Shown: piece by piece, positions 35,320 to 45,281 of the stretch | Layout: every line of letters begins with the position of its first letter | Numbering within the stretch: position 1 is the stretch's first letter | Assembly: GCA_965248775.1 (NCBI GenBank) | Contig: OZ252150.1 | Span: 3,286,001 to 3,350,000 of the forward strand | From: JBHHUI01 sp965248775 | GTDB taxonomy: Bacteria > Chloroflexota > Anaerolineae > Anaerolineales > JBHHUI01 | DNA: 64,000 nucleotides | Direction of reading: 5' to 3' | Notes under the pieces: model-generated | Told to the model about the DNA's origin: nothing | What the model saw: only the letters and a program-made list of their open reading frames with translations | The model's database searches: none | Position numbers and translations under genes: made by a program

Positions 35320-36787
35320 ATGACGAAACGCTTGGATGTCACTCCCGCGCCCGGTCCACTGGAAGATTTCGCCCTGGAGTTTGATGGTTTGTTTTCGCGA
35401 CGCAACCAACGCGAAGCGTTCCGGCGCTATCTGGAAGGGTTGTTGTTGCCTGCGGAGCGCAACAAGACGCTCACCGCACTGGCGAACGCCGAGCCGCTGG
35501 CCGGTGCGCAACAGGCGCAGGTGCAACGCCTGCAGTGGTTCCTGTCCGAGTCGAACTGGGATGCGGCGGCGGTCGGTCAGTTGCGGCGAGAGCTGCTGCA
35601 GCGGCTTGAGATGCTGGCGCCCACTGCTGCTGGTGTTTTGGCCATCGATGAGACCGGCGACCGCAAGTGGGGAAATAGCACCGCGCATGTTGGGCGCCAA
35701 TATCTGGGCAGTATCGGCAAGGTCGACAACGGTGTGGTGTCGGTGCACGCGCTCTGGGCGGACGAGCGGCTCTACTACCCGCTGGAAGTCGAGCCGTACA
35801 CGCCGGCGCACTGGTTTGCGCGCGGCAACAAAGATGCGGGCTTTCGCACCAAGCCAGCGCTCGCGCTGGTGGAGCGTGCGCACAAGGCGGGCGTGCCCTT
35901 CAAGGCAGTCGTGGCGGACAGCCTCTACGGCAAGCACGACAAGTTTATCGGCGGGCTGCACAAGCTGGGGGTGGGCTACGTCGTGGCGATGCCGCCCTCG
36001 TTCAGCTGGTGGCATCCCAAAGGGGAACCGGGCTCGATCACGGAGCTCGTGGCGGGCTATCCGTGGCAACCGGACGCGCTGGGCAAGTGGCGCCAGGTCG
36101 TACGAGAATTCCGAGACGGACACCGTGAGCCGAGGTGGGTGCTCGAAGTCGTCGGCCGGATGTACGGACCGCAACGTGCGCAGCGCCTGGTAGTCGTGAC
36201 CACCGACCCGGTGCAGCTGCCCGAGCAGACAACCTGGTATCTGGCGACCAACCTGCCATCCCCGCGCACGCTTCGTGCGCAAGAGAGCTCGCTGCCGGCG
36301 GCGAACCTGGCCGAGGTCACGCGCCTGTACGGCCTGCGCGCCTGGGTCGAGCAGAGCTACAAGCAAGTCAAGCAGAGCTTGGGCTGGGCCCAGTATCAAG
36401 TGCGCGCCGACCACGCCATCCGCCGCCACTGGGAGCTGGTGTGTTGCGCCTTCGCCTTTTGCTGGTGGGCGTTGGCCCGCGGCGAGGTCGAGACGGTCGA
36501 ACTCGATGAGACGCAACAACCGGCACGACGCAAGAGCAAACGGCGCACGACCTCGTCCAGTCGACGAGACTGGGGGGCGACGGGGGAAAAAAATACGGCG
36601 GTCGAAACAACCGCGTCCCAACGTCAGTTGGCCGGCGGCGCTGCGAGAAGTGCGCGCTTGGCTGGAGCCATGGATCATGTTGCAACGCTTCTGGCGGGCG
36701 TGGTCGGACCGGCCCCCACCGCCTGCGTTCCAGGCGCTGCTTGACTGGGTGTTCGCGGGCAATGCCATCTGCCTTTATGCCCAATAA
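35320..36787 (+). pseudogene. IS701 transposase with palindromic insertion and frame change
   Basis: The DDE_5-type transposase shows FLSESNWDAAAVGQL, VLAIDETGDRKWG (Asp), HVGRQYLGSIGKVDNGVVSV, AVVADSLYGKHDKFIGGL (Asp), YGLRAWVEQSYKQVKQSLGWAQYQVR (Glu) and HWELVCCAFAFCWW. Its normal C-terminus (SWPAALREVRAWLEPWIMLQRFW...) is in the next frame after about 36575. The shift coincides with the 24-nt palindromic insertion at 36552 and an A7 run at 36589-36595, so either a non-triplet insertion or a homopolymer slip is responsible. The catalytic core is intact. Confidence 0.82.
36552..36574 (+). repeat. Interleaved-palindrome insertion in IS701 transposase
   Basis: The 23-nt unit CTCGTC-CAGTC-GACGAG plus ACTGGG, identical to those at 15481 and 31358, lies in the linker before the C-terminal domain. 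Confidence 0.85.
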
Positions 36788-37959
36788 TCTTGAGTCAACA
36801 AACCACTGATAGCTGCCGATTGGCACGAGGATACGTTTAGGCAGCCCTGTCGGGTCAGCTATTTGCATTTGGAAGGTCATAGGATTGGATGTGACATTCT
36901 TGATCTGGATATAAATGTTGACCGCGAGCAATGCACAAACGAGAAGATTAGAGTAGTTCTGTCTGGCGATGGACTTGATTTGCAGCTGGATTTTTCTCTA
37001 TCGGCTGATCTGTACTTTCGTCCAGTGTCACCAGATAACCCCCAAATTCATGTCATTAAGGGGCGTGATTCCATAAACTTAATTGACTATATGAACGCGA
37101 ATCCATTGAACTTCCACTTCGCAGATCAGTCTCGACTGAATGGCTCTAATCTATATTCATTCGATGCGCGGAGTCTTGAACCTTTCGAGAAGGACCAAAT
37201 AGAAGTCATCGATTGGGAAAACCGGAATGTCAACATCACACGTGAATTCTCGTCCGAAGAAGATGAAGATGATGGCTTGGTATCGATTCACGAATTCCTT
37301 GCCGACTATCTTGCTGTGTCAGATTGCTCGGTCGTGATCTATGATCACAGGACGGGCGAAGTCGCGGATTTCGTAGCTTTTTGCGAGACAGACACCTATA
37401 TTTCAGTACGACTTTACCATGCGAAGAAGTCATCAGAACCAAAACCAGGCAAGCGGGTTGAAGATGTATATGACGTCTGTGGGCAAGCGACAAAATCCAT
37501 CAAGTGGTTCAACCGGAACGAGATACTTCTATCAAAACTCAAGCACAGGATACGAAGAGGATCAACATTTGTCCGAGGAAATCTCGAAGAACTTCAGGGA
37601 GTATTTGACCGAATGTCTGAACAAACTATCCGATATCAAGTAATAGTAGTGCAACCTGGGATTTCCAAAAATAAAATCAACGAAGATCTTCAACGAGTTC
37701 TGGCAGCATCAGGCGACTACCTAAAACGAGCTAAAGGTGAAGAGCTTTTGATCTTTGGCTCAGATTAATCCTCAATATTCGGTACAAATTTCTGTGTATG
37801 ACGCGGCATGCTATCCATTTGCTTTATCCGCCAAACAATAAACCACAATATCGCAACCTGTTTGATTCGCATGTTTTCAGAATCTCTCAGACATGCTAAA
37901 TTTGTATCGGAATAGGTTCCGAGAATGTAAATTCTCGGGACTAATAGATCAGTACCAAT

Positions 37960-38934
37960 ATGGGGCATCCTGATAAGGCACTAATTACCAACAATCAGCT
38001 TATAAGAACCAATCGACCGCCGCTGATGAACAATCCAGCGGCGGTTTATATTTCTGGTCTCAGCAAAGGAAGCCGGCGGAGTCAAAGACAAGCATTGAAC
38101 ACCATAGCGGGGCTTTTAACTAATGGCAAAGCCAATGCTCTCACATGTCTTTGGGAACAGGTTCGCTATCAGCACTCGGCTGTTATACGAAGTATCCTCC
38201 AGGAGACATATAAACCCAGTACAGCTAACAAGATGCTCTCCGCACTACGACAGGTACTCAAAGAAGCTTGGAAACTTGGGTGGATGAGCGCCGAAGACTA
38301 TCATCGTGCAGCAAGCATCGAAAACGTCAAGGGACAAACATTGCCAGCAGGACGTGATATTGATGCTGGAGAGCTTGGGGCATTGATGGAAGCTTGCCGA
38401 CGAGATACGGCACCAACAGGCATTCGTGATGGGGCCATGATTGCACTACTATATATAGTAGGAATACGAAGGGCGGAATTGGTAGGATTAGAAATCAAGG
38501 ATTACGAGCCGGAATCTAATCGACTAGTCGTCAGAGGGAAGGGAAACAAAGAACGTTTGGTGTATGTAACGAGTGGTGCTATCGACGCACTGGCTGATTG
38601 GTTACAACTACGCGGCGATGACCTAGGAGCGCTTTTCTGGCCTATCAAATAAGGGGGGGGTATGGTCAATCAGCACATGACCCCGAAGGCTGTCTACAAA
38701 ATGGTCGCTAAACGCTCAAGCCAAGCAGGAATAACCAATCTAAGTCCGCATGACTTCCGCCGTACTTTTGTCAGTGACCTGCTAGCCGCGGGCGAGGATA
38801 TATCGATCGTCTCTAAAATGGCGGGCCATGCTAATGTGCAAACTACAGCTCGCTACGACAGGCGGCCGGAGGAAGCCAAGCGCAAGGCCGCCCGCAAATT
38901 ACATTTGGCATATAAGCGACGAGGTATGTTTTAA
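37960..38934 (+). pseudogene. Tyrosine recombinase 2 with in-frame TAA
   Basis: The 37960-38652 and 38662-38934 frames are the same frame separated only by TAA at 38650-38652, next to a G8 run. Together they form a 324-codon integrase with all catalytic residues: Arg in VGIRRAELVGL, Lys in GKGNKERLVYV, HxxR in SPHDFRRTFVS, His in AGHANVQTT and Tyr in ARYDRR. The N-terminal SAM-like domain spans about residues 30-110. The stop divides the Arg/Lys half from the HRHY half. It is a nonsense mutation or a sequencing error; the enzyme is otherwise canonical. Confidence 0.85.
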
Positions 38935-39056
38935 GATATTAGACTCGAAACCTAAATATTGCGACAAATATGCCGTTTCCGCACACTATCCGATGAAACA
39001 AGGTTTGTCCCGTAGGCTATGAAAGGGTGCGACGGTTCAAATTGGGATTACCTGAC

Positions 39057-40241
39057 TCAACTGTTTCCCAATTTGTAAACTACTGTCATGGCAGTTTCAC
39101 TCCATGAACGCCCACGACCATGTGATCGCAAGTTAAACAAACCAATTGCATCACCCTTCCTGATATGCTGCAAAGCAGGATGCCGAATTCCGTCAGAATG
39201 AATTCCCCTTACTCTAACCTTCGCCGATGCGTCCCTCTCCGACAACAATGTAAGCAGAAGTGTAGAGTTCTTGAGCTCCACAATTTCATCGAGTTCTCCC
39301 CAGAGATCGAGGGGACCATCGTCGATGTCTATGCTTACCTCACGTGCGGCACGATAAGGCTGACACTTGGGGCGAAACGGGCAAAATCGACAATTAGATA
39401 CTGTCGGATTGGCAAGCTGATTGGCTATATCTGAGCTTTGTAGATTTGTAGACGCTATTAGGGAATTGATGTGCTCAAGGACCCTAACGGCATCATCGAT
39501 AAGGCTCAAACTCTCATCTTTCTCATAATCTATCTTTACAACCTCACCTTGCATTGGAATTAATTCGAGCCTAACCGGCCACTCGCCTATCGCTTGAGCA
39601 AATAACCCAGCGTAAATCCGAAGCTGAGTCACGTAGTTTTCATTTACGGGAGATTCAACGGCGTTTGCGTCTTTGTCGAGGATCGTGCCTGTCTTGTAAT
39701 CTTGCAGAACCGGACCATCCGATTCCCATACAATCCGATCTATTATGCCGCGGACTCGTCCGTCAACAGACTGCACCCACGATTCTTGCCATTTGCTTCC
39801 TACCCCGCTCCTCGCATCTGCGACTTGTTTCGGGTTATCACGTGCCAATAGAAGAATTCGTTTCCGGGCAGAAATTCGACGCACTTCATAATCACGTACG
39901 CTCTCGCTAAGCGGAGTTAAATGACGTTCCAGCCAGCTTGTGCGCATTAGCCTTTCAACATCAGCAATCAATTCAAACCAGCGATCATCGATAGCCTGTA
40001 TATGGGCTCCCGAAAATCGGCCGGACGCTGCTTCTTCAAGCAAGGAATGTATTATCGAACCCAATCGCGTCGAAGGCCATGCGGGCAGTAGCCTCTCATT
40101 TCCATTAGCTGCCCAGACGCCTTTTAGGCTACATTGCTTAAACTCAGAGTAACGACTCGGTGAGATATGCTCAATAGGTTTGAAGTTTACTTGCTCATCC
40201 AAGACTCCAGCCGGCATTACGACGAATCTTCTCCAAGCCAC
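39057..40241 (-). CDS. Cas4/AddB-like PD-(D/E)XK nuclease with Fe-S cysteines
   Basis: The 394-residue PDDEXK_1 protein has SPSRYSEFKQCSLKGVW near the N-terminus (QxxC), the active site GIIDRIVW then VLQDYKTG (D...xxK), QLRIYAGLFAQ (QxxxY) and NCRFCPFRPKCQPY. The four Cys match the iron-sulphur staple of Cas4, AddB and Dna2. A C-terminal domain of about 100 residues follows. Its start overlaps the 3' end of the giant helicase by 25 nt, so the two were translated together. It probably processes DNA ends unwound by that helicase. The gene itself is intact. Confidence 0.8.
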   Translation of the reverse strand: MAWRRFVVMPAGVLDEQVNFKPIEHISPSRYSEFKQCSLKGVWAANGNERLLPAWPSTRLGSIIHSLLEEAASGRFSGAHIQAIDDRWFELIADVERLMRTSWLERHLTPLSESVRDYEVRRISARKRILLLARDNPKQVADARSGVGSKWQESWVQSVDGRVRGIIDRIVWESDGPVLQDYKTGTILDKDANAVESPVNENYVTQLRIYAGLFAQAIGEWPVRLELIPMQGEVVKIDYEKDESLSLIDDAVRVLEHINSLIASTNLQSSDIANQLANPTVSNCRFCPFRPKCQPYRAAREVSIDIDDGPLDLWGELDEIVELKNSTLLLTLLSERDASAKVRVRGIHSDGIRHPALQHIRKGDAIGLFNLRSHGRGRSWSETAMTVVYKLGNS

Positions 40242-41281
40242 TGGTAGACAGCACTAGGCCGGCGGAGCATATTGAAAGAGTCCAAATAATAGAGTGTAGC
40301 TGGATCTGTATGGGCTGCGGTAGCCTCGGTTACGAGCCCTGCGACACTATACGTATTCCAGAACGGGTGAACGACGACCGCTACACGATTACCCACAGCT
40401 AGCAGTTTGTCGGAGAGCAACCTGAGATAGCGAAATCGGTGATAATCTACGGGCATGGCTAGAAAATTCAAGAAACCCAATTACGAAGTGATGCTCAAAC
40501 AGACAATCAGTCTGGAAGAAGCCCTGCCATCCAATCATTTGGCACGATTTGTGGTGGATGTTATCGCCCAGTTGGATTTGGGTATGATCTATGCACAATA
40601 TGCACCGACGGGTGGTCAACCTATTGCGCCAGAGATCCTGTTGGGATTGCTCTTCTATGGTTATGCCAACGGGGTGTTCAGTTCTCGTAAGATTGAGAAA
40701 GCCACCTATGAGAGTATCCCATTCCGCTATATTGCCAGTGGGCTGCATCCTGACCACGACACAATTGCCAACTTTCGCAAAACCTTTCTGGCTGAGATCC
40801 AAGAGTTATTTGTGCAGATCTTGCTCCTGGCCCAAGTTGCTGAGGTGCTGAAGTTGGGTAATATCAGTCTGGATGGTAGCAAGGTGCATGCTGATGCATC
40901 CAAGAGCAAAGCGGTCAGTTACAAGCGTCTGATAAAACTAGAGACCCAACTGCGCCAGGAAGTGAACAAACTCTTCGAACTCGGTGAGCAAGCTGATCAG
41001 GGTGATCTCCAGTTGCCGGAAGGGCTCGTCATTGAAGACGAAATTGCCATTCGCAAGAAACGTTTGGCAAATCTGGCAGAAGCCAAAGCCGTCTTAGAAG
41101 CCCGTGCGCAGGAACGATATGAAGCCGAGAGGGCTGAATACGAAGCCAAACAGCGTGAGCGGGAAGAAAGGTAGGACATCCTCTAACCGTGATCGCTGGT
41201 ATTGAGCGCTAGCGCTTGAACAAAAGCGGGTTCACTAGCAAACTCCTGTAATTGTGGTTTATGCAATGCAGGAGGGGGCCA

Positions 41282-42430
41282 ATGAACCCGGCGGAAGCAT
41301 TCTGCCCGAATATCGATTGTGCGGCAAGAGGTCAAACTGGCGAAGGGAATATCAGCGTCCATAGTCAGCAGGAAAAACGCTACCAGTGCGAGGTGTGCGA
41401 CACGACCTTCGCGGCGACCAAAGGCACGCTTTTCTATCGCTTGCGCACTGACCCTAAGATCGTGATGTTGGTAATCACCTTGCTGGCCTACCCTTGTCGC
41501 GCCCGACAGGGTCGTGATGGTTGCCCGCGCCAGGCGATCGTGGCGGCTTTCGGATTGCACGAGCGTACAGTGCAGAGATGGTGGCGTCGTGCGGGAGAAC
41601 GGTGCCATGCCATCCATGCGCATGTGGTCGGGAAAAGTCAGTTGGACTTGCAACAAGTACAAGCGGATGAGATCAAAGTCAAGACGCAACGCGGCACGCT
41701 CTGGATGGCCATGGCCATGATGGTCCCTACGAGGCTGTGGCTGGGTGGCGTCATCAGTGCCAAACGTGACAAAGAGCTCATTCGCACGCTGGCCGAGCAA
41801 ATCCGTGCGGTTGCTCTCGCGCGACCGCTCCTGCTGGCGGTGGACGGTCTGGCGAGCTATGTGGACGCGTTTCGAAAAGCCTTCCGGTCCCCCTTGCCAC
41901 GCCGCGGTCCACACGGCCGACCTCAGCTGCTGTCCTGGCCTGACATCGCCATTGTACAAGTTGTCAAACAACGTGCGGCTGGCAAGTTGACTATCGACCG
42001 CCGCATCGTGCAAGGTGCACGTGAGATGATTACACAACTCATCGATGCCACCCAGGGCCGCGGCATGATCAACACTGCCTATATCGAGCGGCTGAACGCC
42101 ACGTTCCGCCAACGGTTGAGCTGCCTCGCGCGCCGCACTCGCCATCTGGCGCAACAAGCCGAGACCCTCGCCGCGGGCATGTTTGTCGTCGGCTGTTTCT
42201 ACAATTTCTGTGACTATCATAAGAGCTTGCGGTTGCGGCTCTCGGTCGGCTCGCACGGATATCGTTGGGTGCAACGTACACCGGCTCTCGCAGCCAGTGT
42301 GACCGACCACTGTTGGAGCATTGCTGAACTATTGCATTTCAAAGTGCCGCCCCCGTGCTGGACGCCGCCCAAGCGCCGCGGGCCGCCTTCCAGGGAGACT
42401 TTGCGCCTCATGCAACGATGGTGCACATGA
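41282..42430 (+). CDS. DDE transposase with N-terminal zinc ribbon
   Basis: From ATG 41282 the 382-residue protein has a zinc ribbon (CPNIDCAARG, YQCEVCDTTF), an HTH (GCPRQAIVAAFGLHERTVQRWW once the insertion is ignored), QVQADEIKVKTQRGTLWMAMAMMV (Asp), LLLAVDGLASYVDAF (Asp) and NTAYIERLNATFRQRLSCLARR (Glu) with a C-terminal FVVGCFYNFCDYHKSL. It is IS1-like in layout, but the family name is uncertain. A 27-nt in-frame insertion adds CRARQGRDG-like residues inside the HTH, which may weaken DNA binding. Confidence 0.82.
   Translation: MNPAEAFCPNIDCAARGQTGEGNISVHSQQEKRYQCEVCDTTFAATKGTLFYRLRTDPKIVMLVITLLAYPCRARQGRDGCPRQAIVAAFGLHERTVQRWWRRAGERCHAIHAHVVGKSQLDLQQVQADEIKVKTQRGTLWMAMAMMVPTRLWLGGVISAKRDKELIRTLAEQIRAVALARPLLLAVDGLASYVDAFRKAFRSPLPRRGPHGRPQLLSWPDIAIVQVVKQRAAGKLTIDRRIVQGAREMITQLIDATQGRGMINTAYIERLNATFRQRLSCLARRTRHLAQQAETLAAGMFVVGCFYNFCDYHKSLRLRLSVGSHGYRWVQRTPALAASVTDHCWSIAELLHFKVPPPCWTPPKRRGPPSRETLRLMQRWCT
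41492..41518 (+). repeat. 27-nt insertion in transposase HTH
   Basis: TTGTCGCGC...GTCGTGAT unit, in frame, between AY and GCPRQAIV of the conserved HTH. Almost the same bases as at 30850 and 23441, with a compensatory C/G exchange relative to 23441. Confidence 0.85.
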
Positions 42431-44462
42431 ACACGATTAGAGGACGTGCTACCGGAAGAAAAGTCTCGCAAAACTGGGCATAAACCCCGAGGTCGCAAAC
42501 CGAAACCACCGCAGCCGGGACCACGGGACAAAGATCAGTACAACTTCACTGATCCGGACTCTCGCATCATGAAAAACAGCACCAATAATGGCTTCGACCA
42601 GCATTACAACGTTCAAGTTGCTGTGGAGCAGGAGAGCCTCTTGATTGTGGCGCCTTCACTTTCGAACCATCCGAATGACAAAAAAGAAGCTGAGCCAACC
42701 CTGGATGCCATCTCTCCAAAAGTAGGCAAACCAAAGGCTGCCGCTTTGGATTATGGATATTTCAGCAAAGCGAACATCGCAGCACTTGAGAAGCTTGGCA
42801 TTGATCCTTACATTGCTACCGGTCGCGAACCTCACCACAAAAGCTGGCGTACCTTCTTTGAACAAATGCCTGCTCCGCCACCGGAAGATGCCAGTCCGAA
42901 AGTCAAGATGGCTTACAAACTACAAACCGAAATCGGCAAAGCCAGCTACCGTTTACGCAAATGCACAGTGGAACCCGTCATTGGTATCATCAAGGAAGTC
43001 CTGGGCTTCCGCCAGTTTTCTCTGCGCGGCCTGCTGGCAGCAGCCGGGGAATGGTGTCTGGTCTGCCTAGCGTTCAACCTCAAACGCATGCACACCCTCT
43101 ACCAAGCAAAGGGTGTGCTTTAGCCGGGGCTGCTTTGGCGCGCCTGCTACTCGCTGAGAGAAGGTGGTTTGCCCTCCATGAAATGCACACTGTTTTACGC
43201 TTGTTTTGTCGCAATCAACTGCTCATTTTGCCCTGTAGGGCTATTCATGTTGTAAAAGTACTTGTCTCTCCGACAAACTGCTAGACCAGGCAACTGTCCA
43301 AACTGACGCGGTTCGCAATCGAAACTTGCACAGAAACTGTCCCGGAGGGTGGTGGCGACAGCCATCCAGCTAGATAATTCAGGTACATCAAAATCGCCAT
43401 CCAAGCCGCAACTGAAACTTTCGCTACTCAAACATCGCACCATTGCAAGACCTAGCCGCCAGTCAAGAAGACCATGATAGTTCATGTTACGGTATTGGCG
43501 CAGGCAGTCATAGCACGAGGAATCACAACTCATTTGATGTGAAGACGAAATTAATGCACTTTGAAACGTTTTGATGTCCACTGGTGGGTTGAGTGCAGAA
43601 TCCAGCACGTTGGCCCAATTACGATATAACCAATCCGAAAAACCGGCCCCATTAGCAAGGCGGTCATTAATGACGATTTCCCCCACAGGCTCATTCTCTG
43701 TTAGTCTCACTTGGCGAACATTGCTGATGTCCACTTCTTCCGGATCAATATCCAGCTGTTCAGCCGTTACAGCTCGAATTATGAATGCAGCCGAATAATA
43801 TCCTGCTTTCACACCCCCTCGAGATGCAAGTGGATCGAGATTGAGACCCGGCGATACACTAGCCGGCTCGATACGAATTAAATCAGTCGTTTTGGGAGAC
43901 ACGATGCCGAGCTCCTCCACAGGCCCAACATCTTCAAACTGTACCCCTTCATGTTGATTTTGATAACGTTCATCAATCCACTGATTTGGAAACCGTAATC
44001 GCCCGTGAGATAGAGATGCTGTTCCGAGCGCCCCGCGAAACATACTGCCTCTTTGATCATTTACTCGAGTGATACGCCCCTCCCGGGAGAAGGCGAGCGC
44101 CGAATTTGTGCCGGCAAGTAGATGACAAGGATCCGGATCAGACTCGGCCACAGTTCCTGCACCGGTGATCAATTGCTCCGCTTGATCCTTGGCGTCGGCT
44201 CCGCGACCTAAGCTAGTTCGGAATGCAAGCGGTATGGCGATTGGGAACACTCGATACCCGGGCTCGTCATCGATGGTATGTCCACACTCGGGGCAGAAGT
44301 CATCGGATGGCATCTGATCTGAAGTTTGTGTGAAATGGCAATGCTCACAACGAGCCATCCAACGTCGCCACGGAATCGGGTTCTCGTCCGCAGGTTCAAA
44401 ACGGTTTCGAATCTTTATCAACGGAGCAGTAAACCCAATAGCAGTATAGATTCGTTTATCCT

Positions 44463-45281
44463 GGTAGTGGTTACATGGTAACTGATGGGGACCACGCTGT
44501 ATTGTAGTAATGGAGATACAACTTGAGTACAGCTTCATGGTAAACGTCGGACTTGGAGAAAGAAAGAGTTTTGCGCACGAAGCGAGCCAGTCTCTGGCGC
44601 AAGGTGTTGTTCCAGCGTTCCACGTGAGATGTCTGGCCGCTTTCTTTGCCGACACTTTGGTGAGTGTCGTTTGGTAAAACCTTCTGGTAAGCGTGCCAGA
44701 AGTCGCTGAAGGAGCAACACGCTTTGTAGGATGCTGGGATGGATTTCCATAACGCGCGACAACTTTTTTCACTGCGGTCGCCAATAAAATAGGCCACCAC
44801 TTGGCGCGTGCGCCGACACAGCGCGACCCATATCCAACGTTTATCGTTTTTTGTGCGTACAAATGACCATAATTCATCCAATTCCAGCACATCATCCGTT
44901 TTTACGGTTTCTAAAGTGTCAGCCAGGTTCGGCATAGCGCCGGCCTTCTCCAGAATCCAGCGTGCTAATGTCTGCCGCGCGATGCCAAAGATGCGCTCAA
45001 TGCCGCGCATACTGGCTCGCTCTCGATAGGTGCGTAGGACAAATTCTCTGATGAACTCAGGATAAGAACGGCTTTGCGGTTCCAACATTCCATAAGCGGC
45101 GCAATCGAGACAATGAAACTTCTGACCGCCTTTATAGTCTGTACCATTCTTGACAATGTTGAGGCTCCTGCACTTTGAACACTCATGCGTGATGACACTC
45201 TGGATCATTTTGGCGCTCCTCTGTTTGGCAGGCCAACAACTTACTTTTTCCAGACTCATCAGTCAACATGTAACCACTACC
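44463..45281 (-). mobile_element. IS1-family element copy D
   Basis: 819 bp, same ends as copies B and C. The flanks share only CCT (3 bp). Merging them restores KTKDKRIYTAIGF in the giant helicase, so the insertion is clean despite the short duplication. Confidence 0.93.
44471..45208 (-). CDS. IS1-family transposase (copy D)
   Basis: Same protein as copies B and C, about 245 residues from the ATG preceded by GAGGAG. Intact and oriented like the interrupted helicase, so read-through makes a chimeric frame at its 3' end. Confidence 0.93.
   Translation of the reverse strand: MIQSVITHECSKCRSLNIVKNGTDYKGGQKFHCLDCAAYGMLEPQSRSYPEFIREFVLRTYRERASMRGIERIFGIARQTLARWILEKAGAMPNLADTLETVKTDDVLELDELWSFVRTKNDKRWIWVALCRRTRQVVAYFIGDRSEKSCRALWKSIPASYKACCSFSDFWHAYQKVLPNDTHQSVGKESGQTSHVERWNNTLRQRLARFVRKTLSFSKSDVYHEAVLKLYLHYYNTAWSPSVTM

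Larger units (their letters stand above)
35266..36806 (+). mobile_element. IS701-family element
   Basis: Perfect 18-bp ends GTGGTTTGTTGACTCAAG (35266) and its inverse (ending 36806). It lies in the C-terminal part of the helicase gene, between IIEV and IAADWHEDTF codons. Confidence 0.9.
33024..37768 (+). pseudogene. DEAD/DEAH helicase gene, frameshifted and split by two ISs
   Basis: Pieces 33024-34162, 34983-35265 and 36807-37768 belong to one SF2 helicase. It has Walker A LVLPTGSGKTAVLIL, motif Ia VVAPSRLVRTQI, DEAH in LLLIDEAHHSP, motif III LFTATPFRHD, motif V GIICVNMLGEGFDFPN and motif VI QFIGRFARTGD. The C-terminal domain (SWCRGLAAKLNS..., IAADWHEDTFRQPCRVSYLHLEG..., YDVCGQATKSIKWF) is family-specific. 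A one-base change in an A7 run at about 33357-33363 breaks the frame before the DEAH box. Sequence appears to be missing at the IS1 site. It may have been a defence or recombination helicase. Confidence 0.75.
41180..42443 (+). mobile_element. Nested IS within IS1182
   Basis: Inverted ends CCTCTAACCGTG (41180) and CACGATTAGAGG (ending 42443), one mismatch. Encodes one DDE transposase. The exact target duplication is unclear. Confidence 0.78.
40455..43123 (+). pseudogene. IS1182 transposase split by a nested IS
   Basis: N-terminal part 40455-41174: FKKPNYEVMLKQTISLEEALPSNHLARFVVDVI, LLFYGYANGVFSSRKIEKATYESIPFRYI, PDHDTIANFRKTFL and ISLDGSKVHADASKSKAVSYKR (Asp). C-terminal part from about 42444: DPDSRIMKNSTNNGFDQHYNVQVAV, AAALDYGYFSKANIAAL (Asp) and TVEPVIGIIKEVLGFRQFSLRGL (Glu). 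Removing the inner IS rejoins EREER to DVLPEEKSRKTGHKPRGR. Confidence 0.9.
40399..43284 (+). mobile_element. IS1182-family element carrying a second IS
   Basis: Perfect 19-bp ends CTAGCAGTTTGTCGGAGAG (40399) and its inverse (ending 43284). It interrupts the last 60 codons of the giant helicase, which resumes as VGNRVAVVVHPFWNTY. The inner element is 41180-42443. Confidence 0.88.

Noticed and set aside
22787..36574. Palindromic units considered as ordinary REP sequences or terminators
   Set aside because: They lie inside coding sequence, mostly keep the frame, have no T-tracts, and have sizes of 24 to 27 nt with defined empty sites.
35218..36768. 516-codon open frame on the minus strand
   Set aside because: Antisense shadow of the GC-rich IS701 transposase; composition is Arg/Leu-rich without motifs.
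38650..38652. In-frame TAA in recombinase 2 as evidence for stop-codon reassignment
   Set aside because: All other complete genes in the window use TAA, TAG and TGA as ordinary stops; a point mutation or sequencing error is simpler.
34163..45281. Inversion between IS1 copies C and D to explain the missing target duplication of C
   Set aside because: Exchanging their flanks does not create matching 9-bp duplications, and copy D's own flanks rejoin the helicase frame.
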